Assembly: GCA_003342895.1 (NCBI GenBank)
Contig: PTFA01000005.1
Location: forward strand, 3,283,988-3,347,987
DNA: 64,000 bases
DNA from: Casuarius casuarius
Lineage: Eukaryota > Chordata > Aves > Casuariiformes > Casuariidae
Direction of reading: 5' to 3'
This document shows positions 34,483-46,793 of this stretch, in pieces. The notes below the pieces were generated by a model. It saw only the letters and a program-made list of their open reading frames with translations. It was not told where the DNA came from and made no database searches. Each line of letters starts with the position of its first letter. Positions within the stretch are counted from its first letter, which is position 1. The translations under genes and the position numbers were made by a program.

Positions 34483-37400
34483 GCTGTCTTCTGGTCCATA
34501 TCCAGTTATGGACTTTTTTTTTTGCCATCTTGAAGGTACAACAGCTTTTTGTTACATTTTTTCCTTCCCTTGAATGTGAAATATCTTTGACCCCAGTCAA
34601 CTTCTCTTTTCTGGGAAATTCCTTTTTGATCCCCTGCTAATGCAAGTGATAGATTATTTCATAGCATGAATTTTAAATCTGGACTTAGGGATAGGTGGTC
34701 TTTGTTCCAGCACTGAATGAAAAAGGGTATTGCGTGGGGACAGTTCAGGTGTATAAAGCTAGTCCTCTGAGCTGAGCACAGCCTAGTCCTTGCCTGAGGT
34801 TCACTGTTTTGATTGACAGCACTTGCTGTCATCTGTTTAAATCCTTTCTGTCCGTGAGATTTTTTTTTTAATTACAGTCTTCCTTTCCAACATAAACTGA
34901 ACCAAGCCTTCCTATTTTTCACAAACTCAGAATTTTATCCACCTATTTTCAAGTATTTTTCCACTTACATATGATAAAACAATAAAGATCATAATATGTC
35001 ATGGCATAATAGTTATTTGCATGTGCTAGAAGAGTACAAAGATATGAAAAAGATTCAAGAACTGTTATGGCTGACCATTAGAGAAAGGAAAAATATCTGT
35101 TCCTGAGTAAAAGTTTCAGCACTGGCCTCAAGAAATCCAGTATCGGAACAATTGCATCGGACTGTGCTTTGCTGTTCTTTAACAAATACCTGACAAGATA
35201 TACTAAATAACCATCTACCCTTATTTTTTTTGCCTTAGCTCTGTGATGCTAATATGCCCTTTTTTGGTCCACAGTCTGACATTGTGTTGCATTTTCTGCA
35301 ATCCAGGATGCAATTAATTTGAAGATACAAACTGCACCAGCATCTGTAAGCTAGTATTAACTTCTAACATAATCAAACTTTTCACCTTTTTTTTTTTTTC
35401 TTATAACTATGGGTAGTAGGCAGAAAATAAATTTTGTTGGCTCTCTGAGAGAGTTGGTACAGACAAAAGAAACAGAAAGATTCTTTTTGGAAAAGGCAAG
35501 CTTGTACTTTTAATTTGCCAAGCATGGAACTTTCATAGCTGAAATACTTTTCCATTATTACTATATTAGGTGTCCTTTTAATGACAAGTTGTTCATTACA
35601 AGGACAAAAATGTCCGTATGCAGCACATGTAACAGGGATAAATTTGGTTCAAACTGCTCTGTAAATTTAAATTAATATGTAAAACTTCCAATGAAGGAGC
35701 CCTCTGACACCTCCAGTAATGCCAAATTAATTGCCAGTATGGAAGTCTGCAGCATGTGTGCACACATAAAATGAAACTCCATTTTCCTCAAGGTAGTCTC
35801 TGCTCATTGTTGCACATCGTATACTGTGTTGCAGTGATAGCTTTAGTGGGGCTGTTTCCACTTGTCAGGTCTCTGATGACTGGGGATGCTACAGCTCTCT
35901 GCAGGCTTTAACCAAGAAGTTACGCTGCTGTGGTCTTAGCCTGTTTCACTGAGTAGCCATTTAAGAAGAAAATTGGAGTTTATTGATGCAAAGGAGACAG
36001 TGCTGTGTTCAGCAGCTGGATAAAAAGTCTATTTGGAGAACTGAAGATAATGTTTTCAAAAAGGAGCCAATATCTTTTCTCCCTTTATTGTCCTTGCTTC
36101 TAGTGCAATAGGAAAGGGAGTCTGCATATGGTTGCAAAGACATAACATTAGTTCAGAATTCATAAGGTGAGAGCAAAGGGTAAAACTATTGGCTTTTGCA
36201 AATTTAACCTTGCTTTCAATCTCTCCTCCTTAGATGTTCTTAAATTCGGCAAGCACCATGTCAAAGGAAACAGTCCATACTGTCGGCATCTCTCACCGTT
36301 AACGCTGTTTTTTTGTTGTTTGTTTNTTTCTGTTTAGCCTTGTCCTCTTAAGCTGCGCTAAGCTGACTGGATAATTTTATTTGTAAACAGCTGATTTTAG
36401 CTCTTGAAGAGAAGGCTGTCACCTGGGAAGCATCCGGAATGAGGGGAGGCTGAAGGGGAGGGGAAGGTATATGAACACCCTTCCCTAGGATTCACTACCT
36501 TGCCTTATCAGAGGTGCAGAGCAGAGTGACANTCTGGATGCTAGGACCTGCTTTCCACATCTGTTCCACCTCTGCCTAGTCCTTCCCTATTTAACTCCCC
36601 TTACGTGGTTTCCTAGCTAGATGGTGGGAGGACCTCCCAGCACTCCATCCCTCCTTGGAAGGACCAGTGGAGGAATGTGTGCATGTCACAGATGGTGCAG
36701 AGGCCTTGGAAACAGTGCTAGGGAGGGCTCTCCGGTATACGTTTTGGGAGAGCAGTGCCTTAGTGTCTGTTGGGACTTGCAGGTAGACGCAGGCAGAAAG
36801 TCTGCAGCTGAGTAGTCTGGTGTTCGGCAGACTTGCTGCGTTTTCCCATCTTGAAAAAAGCATGGAATGGAAGTTATATGGGGAATATAATGTTGAATTC
36901 CCCTCCCATAAGCAAAAGAACTAATATGCTGCAGATGNTGTAAGATGAGGAAGATAGATGTAGAGCTGCTGGAGATCTGGGTTTATCACTCTAATAAGCC
37001 TTGGGAACGTGCAGGAGGAATGCTGGCTTTCTTCTATGTGGTACTGCAAGTCATTTAAGAAAAACTGGCTCAGACGTTGTTTCTTCCACTGCCTATGTAA
37101 TTGGTTCAAATCTAATGGTGCAAGAAATCCCTTGAAATAGGGACTGGTCCTGCATCTGTTAAAGCAAGTGGAAAACAAATCTCATAAGCAAAATCTTCCT
37201 TTAATTGTTCCTTCTTGATTTTTCTTTTTTTTTCTTTGCATCTTCTTGACTCTATCAATGACTGATTTTGATAGACATATATAAGAAGCAAGTCATGATG
37301 GAATTGATATCCTGACATATTGTCAGAAACTGTGTAATGCTATATCCTGATTTCTTGAACCATGGTGAGATATGGGAAGCTATGCCCACAAGATTCATGG

Positions 37401-38944
37401 GTAAGGTAAAATGAGATATTGAGCCCATTTAGTTATCTGTATAGGTCTCACTGGTGAGCTGCAGCTTTCTGTTTAACTCTACAGTTGTGTAGTTACTGCA
37501 TTTTAACCATGTGGTTGGTGGAGGTCTCTCAATTTATTTATTCATTACAGTGCTACATCACACTCCTTGATATAATATCCTTGATTAAACATGAGGAGCT
37601 GTTCTTCCTGCAGTTACAAACTTTTAAAATGTTTGTCTTTCATGTTTTCCTCTTCTTTCCTCTATGGTCAAGTTCATCGCCATCATTCTTGGCAATTAAC
37701 TGTTTTACTAGCAAGCTCAATGCATGCCCTTAATTCCCCCCCCCCCGCCCCCTTCTAAGCAGAAGCAGTCCTTGACTTAAAGCTGCAGTGGTAAATAATA
37801 AAATCAATGGGAAGTCATTCCATCTAAATGAAGATGCATGGTAGACTTGCTTGGATTTATATGCAGTGTGGAATTATTTATCTTTTGGTACCGCTGATGA
37901 TAATGCTGTCTGAGGGCTTCAAGTAAGTTTGAAGTGGTCAAGCAAGGAAACATTTAGAAAACTTCTGCCTGCCTGCCTTCCTCTCCTCTCTAACTCTGTG
38001 GGAATATTGGCCTGGACTTGAGTAACCCCCCACTGGCTTTAGCTCTGAGGACAGTTTCAGAAAATGCGAATGAGGTAAAGCCAGCCTTCCTGACTTCAGT
38101 GATTTCTCAGTTATTTTAGGTTGCAAATGCAAATTGGATTTTTTTTCTTGTGTATGTCACAATATTGTTATGCTGAAAGATATAATCAAGCCAGCCTTTG
38201 ATCTCAGACACTGTTAAAGCAGATGGAAATGATTCCTTCAGGGAAAATAGAGAAGAAAATTAAGGGAAAGCTGGAAATTACAGGAAACTAACTGTAGGTG
38301 AACATATATTTTTGCAGGTTGTTATGCTTTAAACATGATGAATTCTATTAGATCAATTTTCAGTGTATCCTGAATGGATTTATTTTTATTTTTTTATTTA
38401 TTTTTTTTTAAACCTGTCACTTGATATTCATTTGATATCCAGAATTCTCCATTTCACACTCACCTGCTGGCTGAAGCCAGCAGGCGCAGACCTTCGTAAG
38501 GGGAACATGACGCTGCCAGCCTGAGTCAGGAGCCACTGAAGTCAATCGAGGGCCTCCAACTGGTGTCCGCGCTGTCTTGATCAGGATGTGCACAAGTGCT
38601 GGTGATAGCCCTAGATCTAAGTGGAATCAGCGTTTTGACTTCAGGGGNAGTTTGGTCAATGCGTTATTCCATATGGCTGAAGTTTGTTTTTCTGTGTATG
38701 TTACTGTGTGTTTGTACAGGTGCTGCTGCAGGTCTGAATACCCTCTAAACTGAACTATCTGCAAGTGGTTAAAAATGTTTTTACATTGAATAAGTATGTT
38801 CCATACCTCTGCTACTCTTCTCTCTATTTCAGATTTCAGCAGTGGTTTCTTGATGGTTAAAAGAAAGAGGAAGAGTACTCACTACCATGGCCTCGAAGGA
38901 CAAAAGTGAATCTGTAAATCTAGAGAGAAGCAAACTGATTTTCA
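34483..38944. other. Non-coding unique sequence
   Basis: No gene recognised. It includes a C-run at about 37736-37751, T-rich tracts near 34516, 35388 and 37217, and an enhancer-like repeat-free stretch at 35580-35830. A short 36591-36863 minus frame overlaps a moderately GC-rich patch without domain support. Confidence 0.55.
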
Positions 38945-39142
38945 TCAGAGTCCCAGTATCGGGCTGAAGCAGGTTTGAGCAAGCACAAATTGCTGATATT
39001 CATCTCTCCTGCCCTTTTTAATCAAAATTATTTTTCCCTGAGTTCTGTCACAGACGCTTCTATAAAGCCAAAGACAGGGTGACAGGGCTGAGGCTACTGT
39101 GGAGAGCATGAACAGAAACAGCAGAAGTGGTTGAGATGTCAT
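38945..39142 (-). CDS. Small ORF with signal-peptide-like start (65 aa), hypothetical
   Basis: Starting at the ATG at 39142 (A at -3, favourable context) the minus strand encodes 65 residues. Residues 1-19 look like a signal peptide: a polar M-T-S-Q, a hydrophobic core P-L-L-L-F-L-F-M-L, then V-A-S-A before L-S-P, a plausible cleavage site. The remaining 46 residues carry three cysteines (23, 31, 58), two of them in C-L-W-L-Y-R-S-V-C, and a basic K-K-G-R-R at 42-46 that resembles a prohormone processing and amidation site. An upstream in-frame Met at 39184 would hide the signal. I recognise no family, TATA box or polyadenylation context. Chance is the leading alternative. Confidence 0.12.
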   Translation of the reverse strand: MTSQPLLLFLFMLSTVASALSPCLWLYRSVCDRTQGKIILIKKGRRDEYQQFVLAQTCFSPILGL

Positions 39143-39184
39143 TGTCACAAGAGAGAAATCCTTAAAGTTGGATACCCCAGGCAA

Positions 39185-41881
39185 GCTTTAGTGCAAGTTT
39201 CAAACCCAGACACAAGTTAGCTATCATGCAGATTCATAGCCAGTGCAAAGAACAAATATAGGCAGCACTGGGAAGGATAAAATCAAGGAAAGCCCAGAGT
39301 AGTGTGTGGCCAGAAGGATACCAAGGGAGGGATGCTTAGAGCAGCAGGGCTAAGGTTACTTAGGGCTGCCAGCTCAAATCTAACAACTGGAAAATATACC
39401 ATGCCTGGATTACCTTGTCAGAAGCCATCATTGCAGAGCCTCAGGACCTAAAATTGGATTGGCATTTTGTCTTTTAGGGATATTGCAGGGTTGCATTTGC
39501 TTTGCATAGCAGTACTTCAAAGGGAGGATGTCTGGTATTTTGGGCATAGAGAAGGGTGCAGAGGACTATTGCTTAAGAAATCTTAAAGAATGCTCCCTAC
39601 ATAATGAAATGGTTGAATTTTAGCCTAGTCTTTGAGATGGTTTTCCATGATAGTGTTAGTTACTAATTAACCTTGTTAGCTGAGGGATCAAGGAAAGGCT
39701 GTCTACTAAGAGCCAGGTGGAAGCCTGCCCATGTCCTTGAACAGTCTTTGGCAAGGCATTTTGACTTTCCTNAGTCTGATATTATAGTCTTTAAGGGAAG
39801 GATTGCCAACGCATTAAGAATTTGGGAGAAGAAAGAAGTGATTAAAAAAAAAAAGCAAAAAACAAAAATACCCAGCCATCTAAGTGCCAAGTCCATCATC
39901 TGCTTATTAATGTGTCACTTGCTATGTTTACTGAAAACTCCAGTCATACTGGGAGTTATCCATCTGATATGATGCATGTATTGTGAATGTTTCTTCTAAC
40001 AAATCTGATATTATAAGCTATATTTACTATATGGAAAATTTTGTAACTTGCACTAAAGCCTCTATTTAGAAAGAATGTGAGTTAAGGTATACACTGGGAA
40101 TTTCAGTTCTAGGGAAGATCCTAAGGATGGGAGGGAAACTTAAATTTCCTCTTCAGTCAGTTTTTCCTCTCACTCAGATCAGAGCTGTAGTTAGTATAAA
40201 CTTATGCATTTCTGTTAGATAAATTAAATGAGAGAGATTGAACACATGAGGACAATGGTAAGAGAAAGGGACAGAATGAATAGACACTAATAGTGCAGTG
40301 AAGGGGGATTTAAGAAAGGAGCACGCTGGGAGTTACCTCAGGTATACTCCATTGCCATGAACCTCTGAAGCATGTGGCAGAAGAGGGGAGAATTAAATAG
40401 CCAGCTCCTCATCCCTAAGCTAACTGATCTACATGAGCAACTAAGGAGGAACTTTTGAATAAGAATGTCCTAGCAGTATGTTTTATTTTCTTGTCTACCT
40501 TACTCCAAGCTTAAGCATTCAAGTACAACCTTTCAGCTTCAAAACATGTCAGACTGCAACCTGCTTAACAAGGCAGAAGTTAATTCCAGAGAATATGCAT
40601 GAGCCCTGGCCCGTCACTAGTGCGATTATAGGAGTGAATCCCTTATTGATCAGCCTTTCCATCAGTTGGGGCACTGCTCTGTCCTTGCAGCAAAGACTGC
40701 AGGGTTTCTTTCTTGCATGCTCACTGTTGGAGTAGTTCAGGCTACGCCAAGAATCTTAGCTTGTGCCATGTAACCATTACTGCACTATTTCCCTTTTGTT
40801 TTCTACTTGCAAATCTATTGGCAATTGGTTTAAGTTTGTTAAATATATAATAGATGTTACACCAATAACTGGAGTAAGCTAACTGTCAAAACCTACGTAA
40901 CAGAAAGGCTTATAATTCAGTATCTCATTTCCTGTCCTTACAGGCAAAAGCAGTACCTGTGAGTCCCTCACTTTACACCTGTGTAATTTTCCTGCAGGCT
41001 TCTTATGTCTGAGAGCTTCAACAGCTAAGACAGCCACTTATGCTAATTAGACCAAGGTTTATGCCTATGTCTGTTAAAAGGGCTTTGGATGCTGTAATCA
41101 AAACCTTTTTATTTGCAAGAATTAATCATATTTCCATTTGTATTTTTGTCTCGTGATCGGGCAGATCACAGAAAAATCTGACAGGCAAAGGGCACTTTTT
41201 TTCCTCCCTCCAGGGGAGCAGCGAAGTTAAATACAGAAGGATGTGGCTAACCACTTCATATGCACCATCCAGCACAGGTCTTGGAACTCAAAGGATTTAC
41301 AGCATTTTTCCATGCCATTCTTATTTCCACAAGCTTTAAGGATAAGTTTAGATATTAGTACTGGGTCAGTAGTAAGAAGTCTCCCTTTAGAACTGTAAAT
41401 AAGGATTTCTGACTAGTGTCAGGTAGTCAAGAGATCATTTATTACTGTAGGTGGACCCATGAGCTTTGTAATATACCTACTGCTGTGGGCCAAGTCAGAG
41501 ATGCAGGTGTCTTAGCCACAGATTTCTTCAGATATTTTTGTCTGCTCAAACACCTTTATTTTATTTTGGGTTTCTTTAGTGGTCCTGGATCATCACTGAG
41601 ATTGTCAAGCAAAGTAGCGTTCAAAGTGTTCAGTCAGGTTAGCTGGGATTTCCCACACATGAAGTTTTCAGCTAATGGCATCCCTTGTTCTAGACTTTGT
41701 TTGCTAAAATCATTTTGTTGGCTAAAACATATTCTGGAAGGGAGCGTCACCTGTACAGTGCTGCATCTGGATGGCCTTGTAGGGGAGGGCTCCAACCAGG
41801 TGCAGGTTATGAAACCAATTCCACTGAACACTTAAATAGTCTTTGTCAGCTCTTATAATTAGGTCAGTAAAACAGACTTAC
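39185..41881. other. Non-coding unique sequence
   Basis: No gene recognised. The longest + frame in the window (41416-41835, 139 codons) lies here but has no domain, no repeat similarity and no splice support. Confidence 0.55.
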
Positions 41882-42051
41882 AACCAGCTTTTTCTTGATT
41901 TTGCCTAGAAGAGCACTAGCAGAGGTAGAAGGTCTGCCATTCGGCAGCTGCTGTGCAGGTTGGGGCTGAGGCGGCCTCAGGGCATCCTGAGAGCATTCTG
42001 GTTTCTCTGTAGAGTGAGTGGCCTTAATGGCTTCAGACAGCCACAAAGCAT
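41882..42051 (-). other. Candidate coding exon of unknown gene (minus strand)
   Basis: On the minus strand a 170-nt interval is preceded by a moderately pyrimidine-rich stretch ending TTGTCAG. A TTAAC branch-point-like word lies about 33 nt upstream, and the consensus donor GTAAGT follows at 41881-41876. The frame is open throughout (two leading bases, then 56 codons). Its composition is unusually protein-like for this window: P-E-C-S-Q-D-A-L-R-P-P-Q-P-Q-P in the middle and L-L-G-K-I-K-K-K-L near the end. The GC content is higher than the flanks. No family is recognised, and no partner exon was identified. Confidence 0.22.
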
Positions 42052-42340
42052 CTGACAACTCAAGAAATGCAGCGGAATTGTTAAGTGTCAAGAAATTGTT
42101 GACCCTCTTAACTGGCTCAGTCTTACCTTCATCATATCTCTCAGCCCAAAGATGGTGACGCTTAAATTTGTTACAAATACTTGGGCAATGTTAGAAATAC
42201 TTAGTGCTAATACAGGTTAAAGTTAGCAGGGTGATATGTGCTTGACTCAGAGATGCAGAAATTCCATGGTCTCAGTAACAGTTCAGTTGGACGGATATTT
42301 CTCTCCAGACAGAATTCCGAGTATTGCTTATGGTTGGATT

Positions 42341-42356
42341 CCCCCCCCTCCCCCCC
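42341..42356 (-). other. C-run pair; G-quadruplex-type tract on minus strand
   Basis: Eight C, one T, seven C. The minus strand reads G7-A-G8 and can be split into four G3 runs with short loops. Confidence 0.7.
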
Positions 42357-43516
42357 GGAGGACTTTAATGTTTTGTAGTTGTAGAAGAAAGATTTTGACA
42401 AAGGACAGTGTGAGGAGTACGAATTCCACTTAATGTTCTCTGTAGCTTGATTTATAATTGCAAAAACAGAACAATAGCTTAGTAATTGTTCTGATAACTT
42501 TTTAGGGAAATAGATAAAACACAGATGTTTATCCTTGCAAATGGCTATTATGTTTTTTGCTATTTTTCCCTACTCCATTGAATTCCAGTTCTCACTTCCA
42601 AAGTGATTGCTGCTGCTGTTTATGACTGTAATAGCATTCTGTCATCATGAAGTTAGTGTAAAGGAAAGGAATTTTTGTTCCATTTGATGAACAGGGACCA
42701 TATTGAGCATGTCTCATGTATATTATTTACACGAACAGAACATGGTCACTTGCTTATTTAACCTCATGTGTTCCTAGCACCTTCCTTGAAAGATTAACTT
42801 TTTGTAACTGTTTCCTTTGCTTTCTAAACTGGATGTTAATACAGATATGGATCACTTCAGATACAGAGGACTAACTTCTTGAAAGCACATAGTACACTTG
42901 AGTTGATAAGAGATTAGCCTTTTTCACTTTGAAGTTAGACTTTCTTTTTGAAAAAGTTTCAATTCTGTTTAGTAGCAAAAGTTAAGATTTGAGCTACTCC
43001 TATCTTATCTCAAGAATGTCATAATCCCACAGTTTTTAGTCGTGACCAGTCTTTCTGTTCTGGTTGGAACAGGGCTTGGGAGTGGGGGTTCTTTGGGGTT
43101 GTTTTGTCCTGTTAGGATTTGAGGCTGGATTTGCTTGAATATGGGGGGTGGGGGGGCTGTTTGCTTTGTTTTTTTGGTTAGGGGCTGGCTTTTTTTGTTT
43201 TATACAATCAAATCCAGAAACATTCTTGCCCTTTTCTAAGAAATAAAGGGAGAAATGAATAAATAGTCCTATGTTACATGACAGATGGGAGATGGGTCAA
43301 AGGAGAAGCTGATTGACAGTTGAATATTTTGCTCGTAAGTCGTTGTTTAAATTCCAAAAAATACGTGCATCTTCAGTGTGCTAAGTACACTGTTCTGTGT
43401 TCGAAAGGAATTGGTGCATCCATGGCAGAGGAGGTATTTTAATGCATTGTAACATGACAGAAGGGCTTTGGGTAACTGGATATACCTTGGCCTTTTCCTC
43501 CTCACCCACCCTTTCC
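42357..43516. other. Non-coding, nothing recognised
   Basis: Unique AT-rich sequence with G-rich runs near 43078-43160. Confidence 0.6.
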
Positions 43517-43518
43517 AT

Positions 43519-43549
<31 letters not shown>

Positions 43550-43582
43550 TTCATTCATTCATTTATTCATTTATTCATTCAT
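43517..43582 (+). repeat. (ATTT)n/(ATTC)n tetranucleotide microsatellite
   Basis: About 16 units, pure ATTT at the left and interspersed with ATTC at the right (43549-43582). Confidence 0.95.
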
Positions 43583-46109
43583 GCCTTCCTGAAAAAATTT
43601 AGAGTGTTTTCTGCTTCCTGTCAAATAGAGCCATCAGTTTAGTGCCATACCCAAAACTGACTGAAATGAATGGGAGAATTTCCCCTAGGTGTTGATAAGG
43701 CCCAGATTTAATTGTATAATAAATGACAGATGAATAGAATGTAAGTAACAGTTTGTTTAATGAGGTGGTGATGCAGTACTAGGCATGTGACCCAGAACGG
43801 GACACCCTTTTTGGGCACATAACAGTAGGTGAGTTCTCCCCGGTATGCGTGCAAACCCACTGCCTGTGCTGGAGCTGACAGAGTGTAACGTTAGGTCAGA
43901 ATTCAAAAGATGAGCTAAACAATCTTAATATAGATTTTGATTCCCCTCCCCTAGCCATAGTGTTAGTATTACATAGAATATTAGTTTGTGTTATTAATAA
44001 CTGAATAAAACAGATTTTTCAAATTTCTGTGAATTGGAATGGTGAAGCATAGAGGAATATGTAAAATATAATTGGATACTCTTAGAGAGCATGTTACTTC
44101 CAAATGGGCGAAATATATGCATAGGCAGCAACTGAAACTCACTTGTTGCTTTTGACTCTGGAATTAAAGATGCCAAAGTAATCTGCACATGCCTCCTTGG
44201 AAATACCAAGGGACACTGCTTCATTAAGTGGCTTCTGAAGAGAAAGCTTTTCAGATTAGGCCACTGCCAAAAGCATTAATTCTTTCCTGAAAGAATTTAC
44301 AAGATTTTTTTTTTTTTTTTTTTTTTTCATTTTTAATAAAGGAGGGGGAAGGGGAAATCTAGAGATGTGCCAAATGTATGGGAGACTTAGGAAAGACATT
44401 TCTGCCAGCTGACCAAAGACATTGTCAGCTCCCATTGAATGTACATTGGTAAAATCAATGCAAATATTTCTTGTGCAATTCTGTCTGCTAGCCTCAAGTT
44501 CTATAATTCAGCTGACTCTAACATCAGTGAAACTGCAGCAAAATAAGCCAGCCTGCTATTTGGCAAAGCACTAGTCATTACAGAGTATAATGTGGAGGGG
44601 TGGAAAAAAGAGATCTCATCACAGGTAGGTATTAGGTAACTGAGTGGTGTAGTAGAAAGAGTCCTTATACTGTGTGTTATGCAGAGCATGGCTTCACTTA
44701 TGCCTCTGTTTTTGAAGGCCCTTCTTGATTCAGAGAGCTATTGCATTTTCCACATTCCTCATTTTAAATCTGTGCTTTGATCTCTATGAGAACTAAATGG
44801 ATCACTGTACAAAACTGGGAGCTTGATGCTATTCGGCATCTTATTACAGGAGAAGCAAAATATGCCATTTCAGGGTATGTACGGAAAACAACAGGAAGTT
44901 TCACTGAGATAAACAAGCTTGGATTACATTAGAAATATAAAATATTCATCAGCCGTATTGATATGGTTTTTATTCTAGGGATTTATTCTGTATCAGCCCA
45001 ATAAAGACATAATACAAATACTAAGTGTTTTTCTTTTTTAACTGTAATATGGTGTTTGGGATTGTTTATGCCAAATATTATGCTTGAGATTTAATTGTTT
45101 TGCTTTGTTCATCTACATTTAAAAATGTCTTTATTTGCTTTTTCTTGTTGTTATCACTGGAAGAAGGTAAAGAGGCTAGATGTTAGCTACTCATAAGCTG
45201 AGAGAGGGTGCAGAGGGTAACACAACCTTTTATGCATTTGAAGGAGTAAGCTCTTCTAGATTTTGTTGTTAAAGACAATCTCTTGTCAGGAAAAAAGATG
45301 ATCTACAAGTTTATTATCCCGGATTAAGCAAATAGAAGAATTGTAACAGCCTAGAATTGTATATCTTGGCTCCAAGAAGTAAGTAGTTAAGAGGAAGGCA
45401 TGGGGAACCTCTGTCCTACTGGACAAAGTTCTTGATTTGAGGTATCCTTGCCTGCAGTCCTGTAACCAGGCTGCCTAATGTGTCTTGATGAAACTCGTGT
45501 CATATAGGATGGCTGATGTGTTGTGGGTGTCAGTCTTTCGCTTTTATTTCTGTCTTGCTTACCTCATCTTGTAGAGCTTGTGGAAGAGGACTGCATGGAG
45601 GCTGAGCACCCTGCAGTCGTGTCTGGCCATGGCTAAAATGGCAGAGTAGTATTGATTGAGTAGAAACTTGAATATGTGTTTTGCTCAGGATAAATTGTTT
45701 CCAAAATGTGATGCTGTTCCCACAGAACAAAACAAGTTGATTTGCTTTGGATTGAGCTTTACATAATTTTTTTTTCTTTCAATTGAACTGGACCAAGTTA
45801 TGCCTTCAATACTACTGCAGATGGCAAATAAAACTGAATTAGCCCAGAAAGATACTATAATCTTATGAGATCATCTAGAATTTTAGTGAGATGTTATTAA
45901 ACTTGATTCTAATGAACAGCAGAAGCAGAACCATGAAAATGAGGTTGTTGGGCAAGTATACAGTACTGACTATGTTGCTATGTGATGCCAATGAGTCAGC
46001 ACATCTTTAAAAAGAGGCATGTTACTGGTAGAAGAGTATGCAAAAGGCAGCTTTTGCAATGAGTATGTGGCTGCCTGGGTTAGATTCCAACGTTCATGAA
46101 AAATAATTT
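43583..46109. other. Non-coding; T23 tract at 44305-44327
   Basis: Unique sequence apart from the poly-T. TCAGCTCCCATTGAATG near 44427 is the reverse-orientation form of a motif repeated elsewhere in the window. No gene seen. Confidence 0.6.
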
Positions 46110-46185
46110 TGTGGAGCAGGGATTGAATTGTGATTCAAATTCCTATCTCANCAGCCAGGGCTGTGCACTCAGAAGGATGTTTGCT
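46110..46185 (-). repeat. Possible MIR-like SINE scrap (antisense)
   Basis: GTGGAGCAGGGATTGAATTG.. followed by CCAGGGCTGTGCACTCAGAA fits the order of the antisense MIR tRNA-derived part ('GCAGAGCTGGGATTCGAACC..GTGCTC'). Short and diverged. Confidence 0.3.
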
Positions 46186-46631
46186 TTCACTGCTTTACTG
46201 ATAGCATGGAGTTTTGTTAAAAAGCAGGTGTGAATTAATTTCTATTAAACTGAACACTAAGCCTCACTTGGGGAAATAGACCAAGAACCTATTTCCATTT
46301 CTTCTGTGAAATATTCATTATGGTATATTACTATCTCTAAATGCTAGTTGGAAGATGGACTTTTTCTGGAAAAAGTTAAACAATTTTCTGGACCTTCCAA
46401 AACACTTATTAGCAATGGCAATCTAAATATAATTAAAATACCCCAAAGCTTGTGGCATATCACCTTTTATTTAACTATTTAAAAGAGGTCATTTATAGAT
46501 GATATTGTATTACTTATTGTGCATTTGCAGTTTATGAAACTTTCCCTGGGATTTTAATGATTGGGAAATCTTAGCAGTCCTAAAACTGTGAAGTATGCCC
46601 AGGAAATGTTTTGTTTCATACATCTGACCAT

Positions 46632-46713
46632 TGTGTGTGTGTATGTGTGTTTTGGGGCAAGGGAGGATTGTGTGTTGTTTTTTGTTTGTGTGTGTTTGGG
46701 TTTTTTTCTCCAG
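46632..46713 (+). repeat. TG/GT-rich simple sequence
   Basis: TTGTGTGTGTGTATGTGTGT at 46631-46650 and a second TTTGTTTGTGTGTGTTTGGG at 46681-46700, then a T-rich tract ending CTCCAG. Confidence 0.85.
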
Positions 46714-46793
46714 TTAACATTGAAACTGTTGTGGATATCCTAGACCTTATTCAGCCTGAAATAATTATCCGAGTAGCTGCAAAGAGGAAATAA
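46714..46793 (+). other. Possible terminal coding exon (26 codons)
   Basis: A strong acceptor-like sequence (GGGTTTTTTTCTCCAG) at 46713 is followed by an 80-nt open stretch ending in TAA. It reads N-I-E-T-V-V-D-I-L-D-L-I-Q-P-E-I-I-I-R-V and then A-A-K-R-K, an amphipathic, protein-like string. An AATAAA occurs at 47278. I do not recognise the peptide. The stretch is short enough to be open by chance (roughly one time in four). Confidence 0.12.

Noticed and set aside
37095..37125. GGTTCAAATCT, a tRNA T-loop-like word
   Set aside because: No A-box or acceptor stem in the surrounding 80 nt.
39568..39579. ATTGCTTAAGAA, similar to part of a microRNA (miR-137-like) seed region
   Set aside because: Only about 12 bases match, and no hairpin arm is evident nearby.
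41416..41835. Longest open frame in the window (139 codons, + strand)
   Set aside because: No recognisable domain, no splice support, and the length is expected by chance in 64 kb.
43517..43582. Possible CRISPR-like short repeat array
   Set aside because: It is a plain ATTT/ATTC microsatellite without spacers, and the genome is vertebrate.
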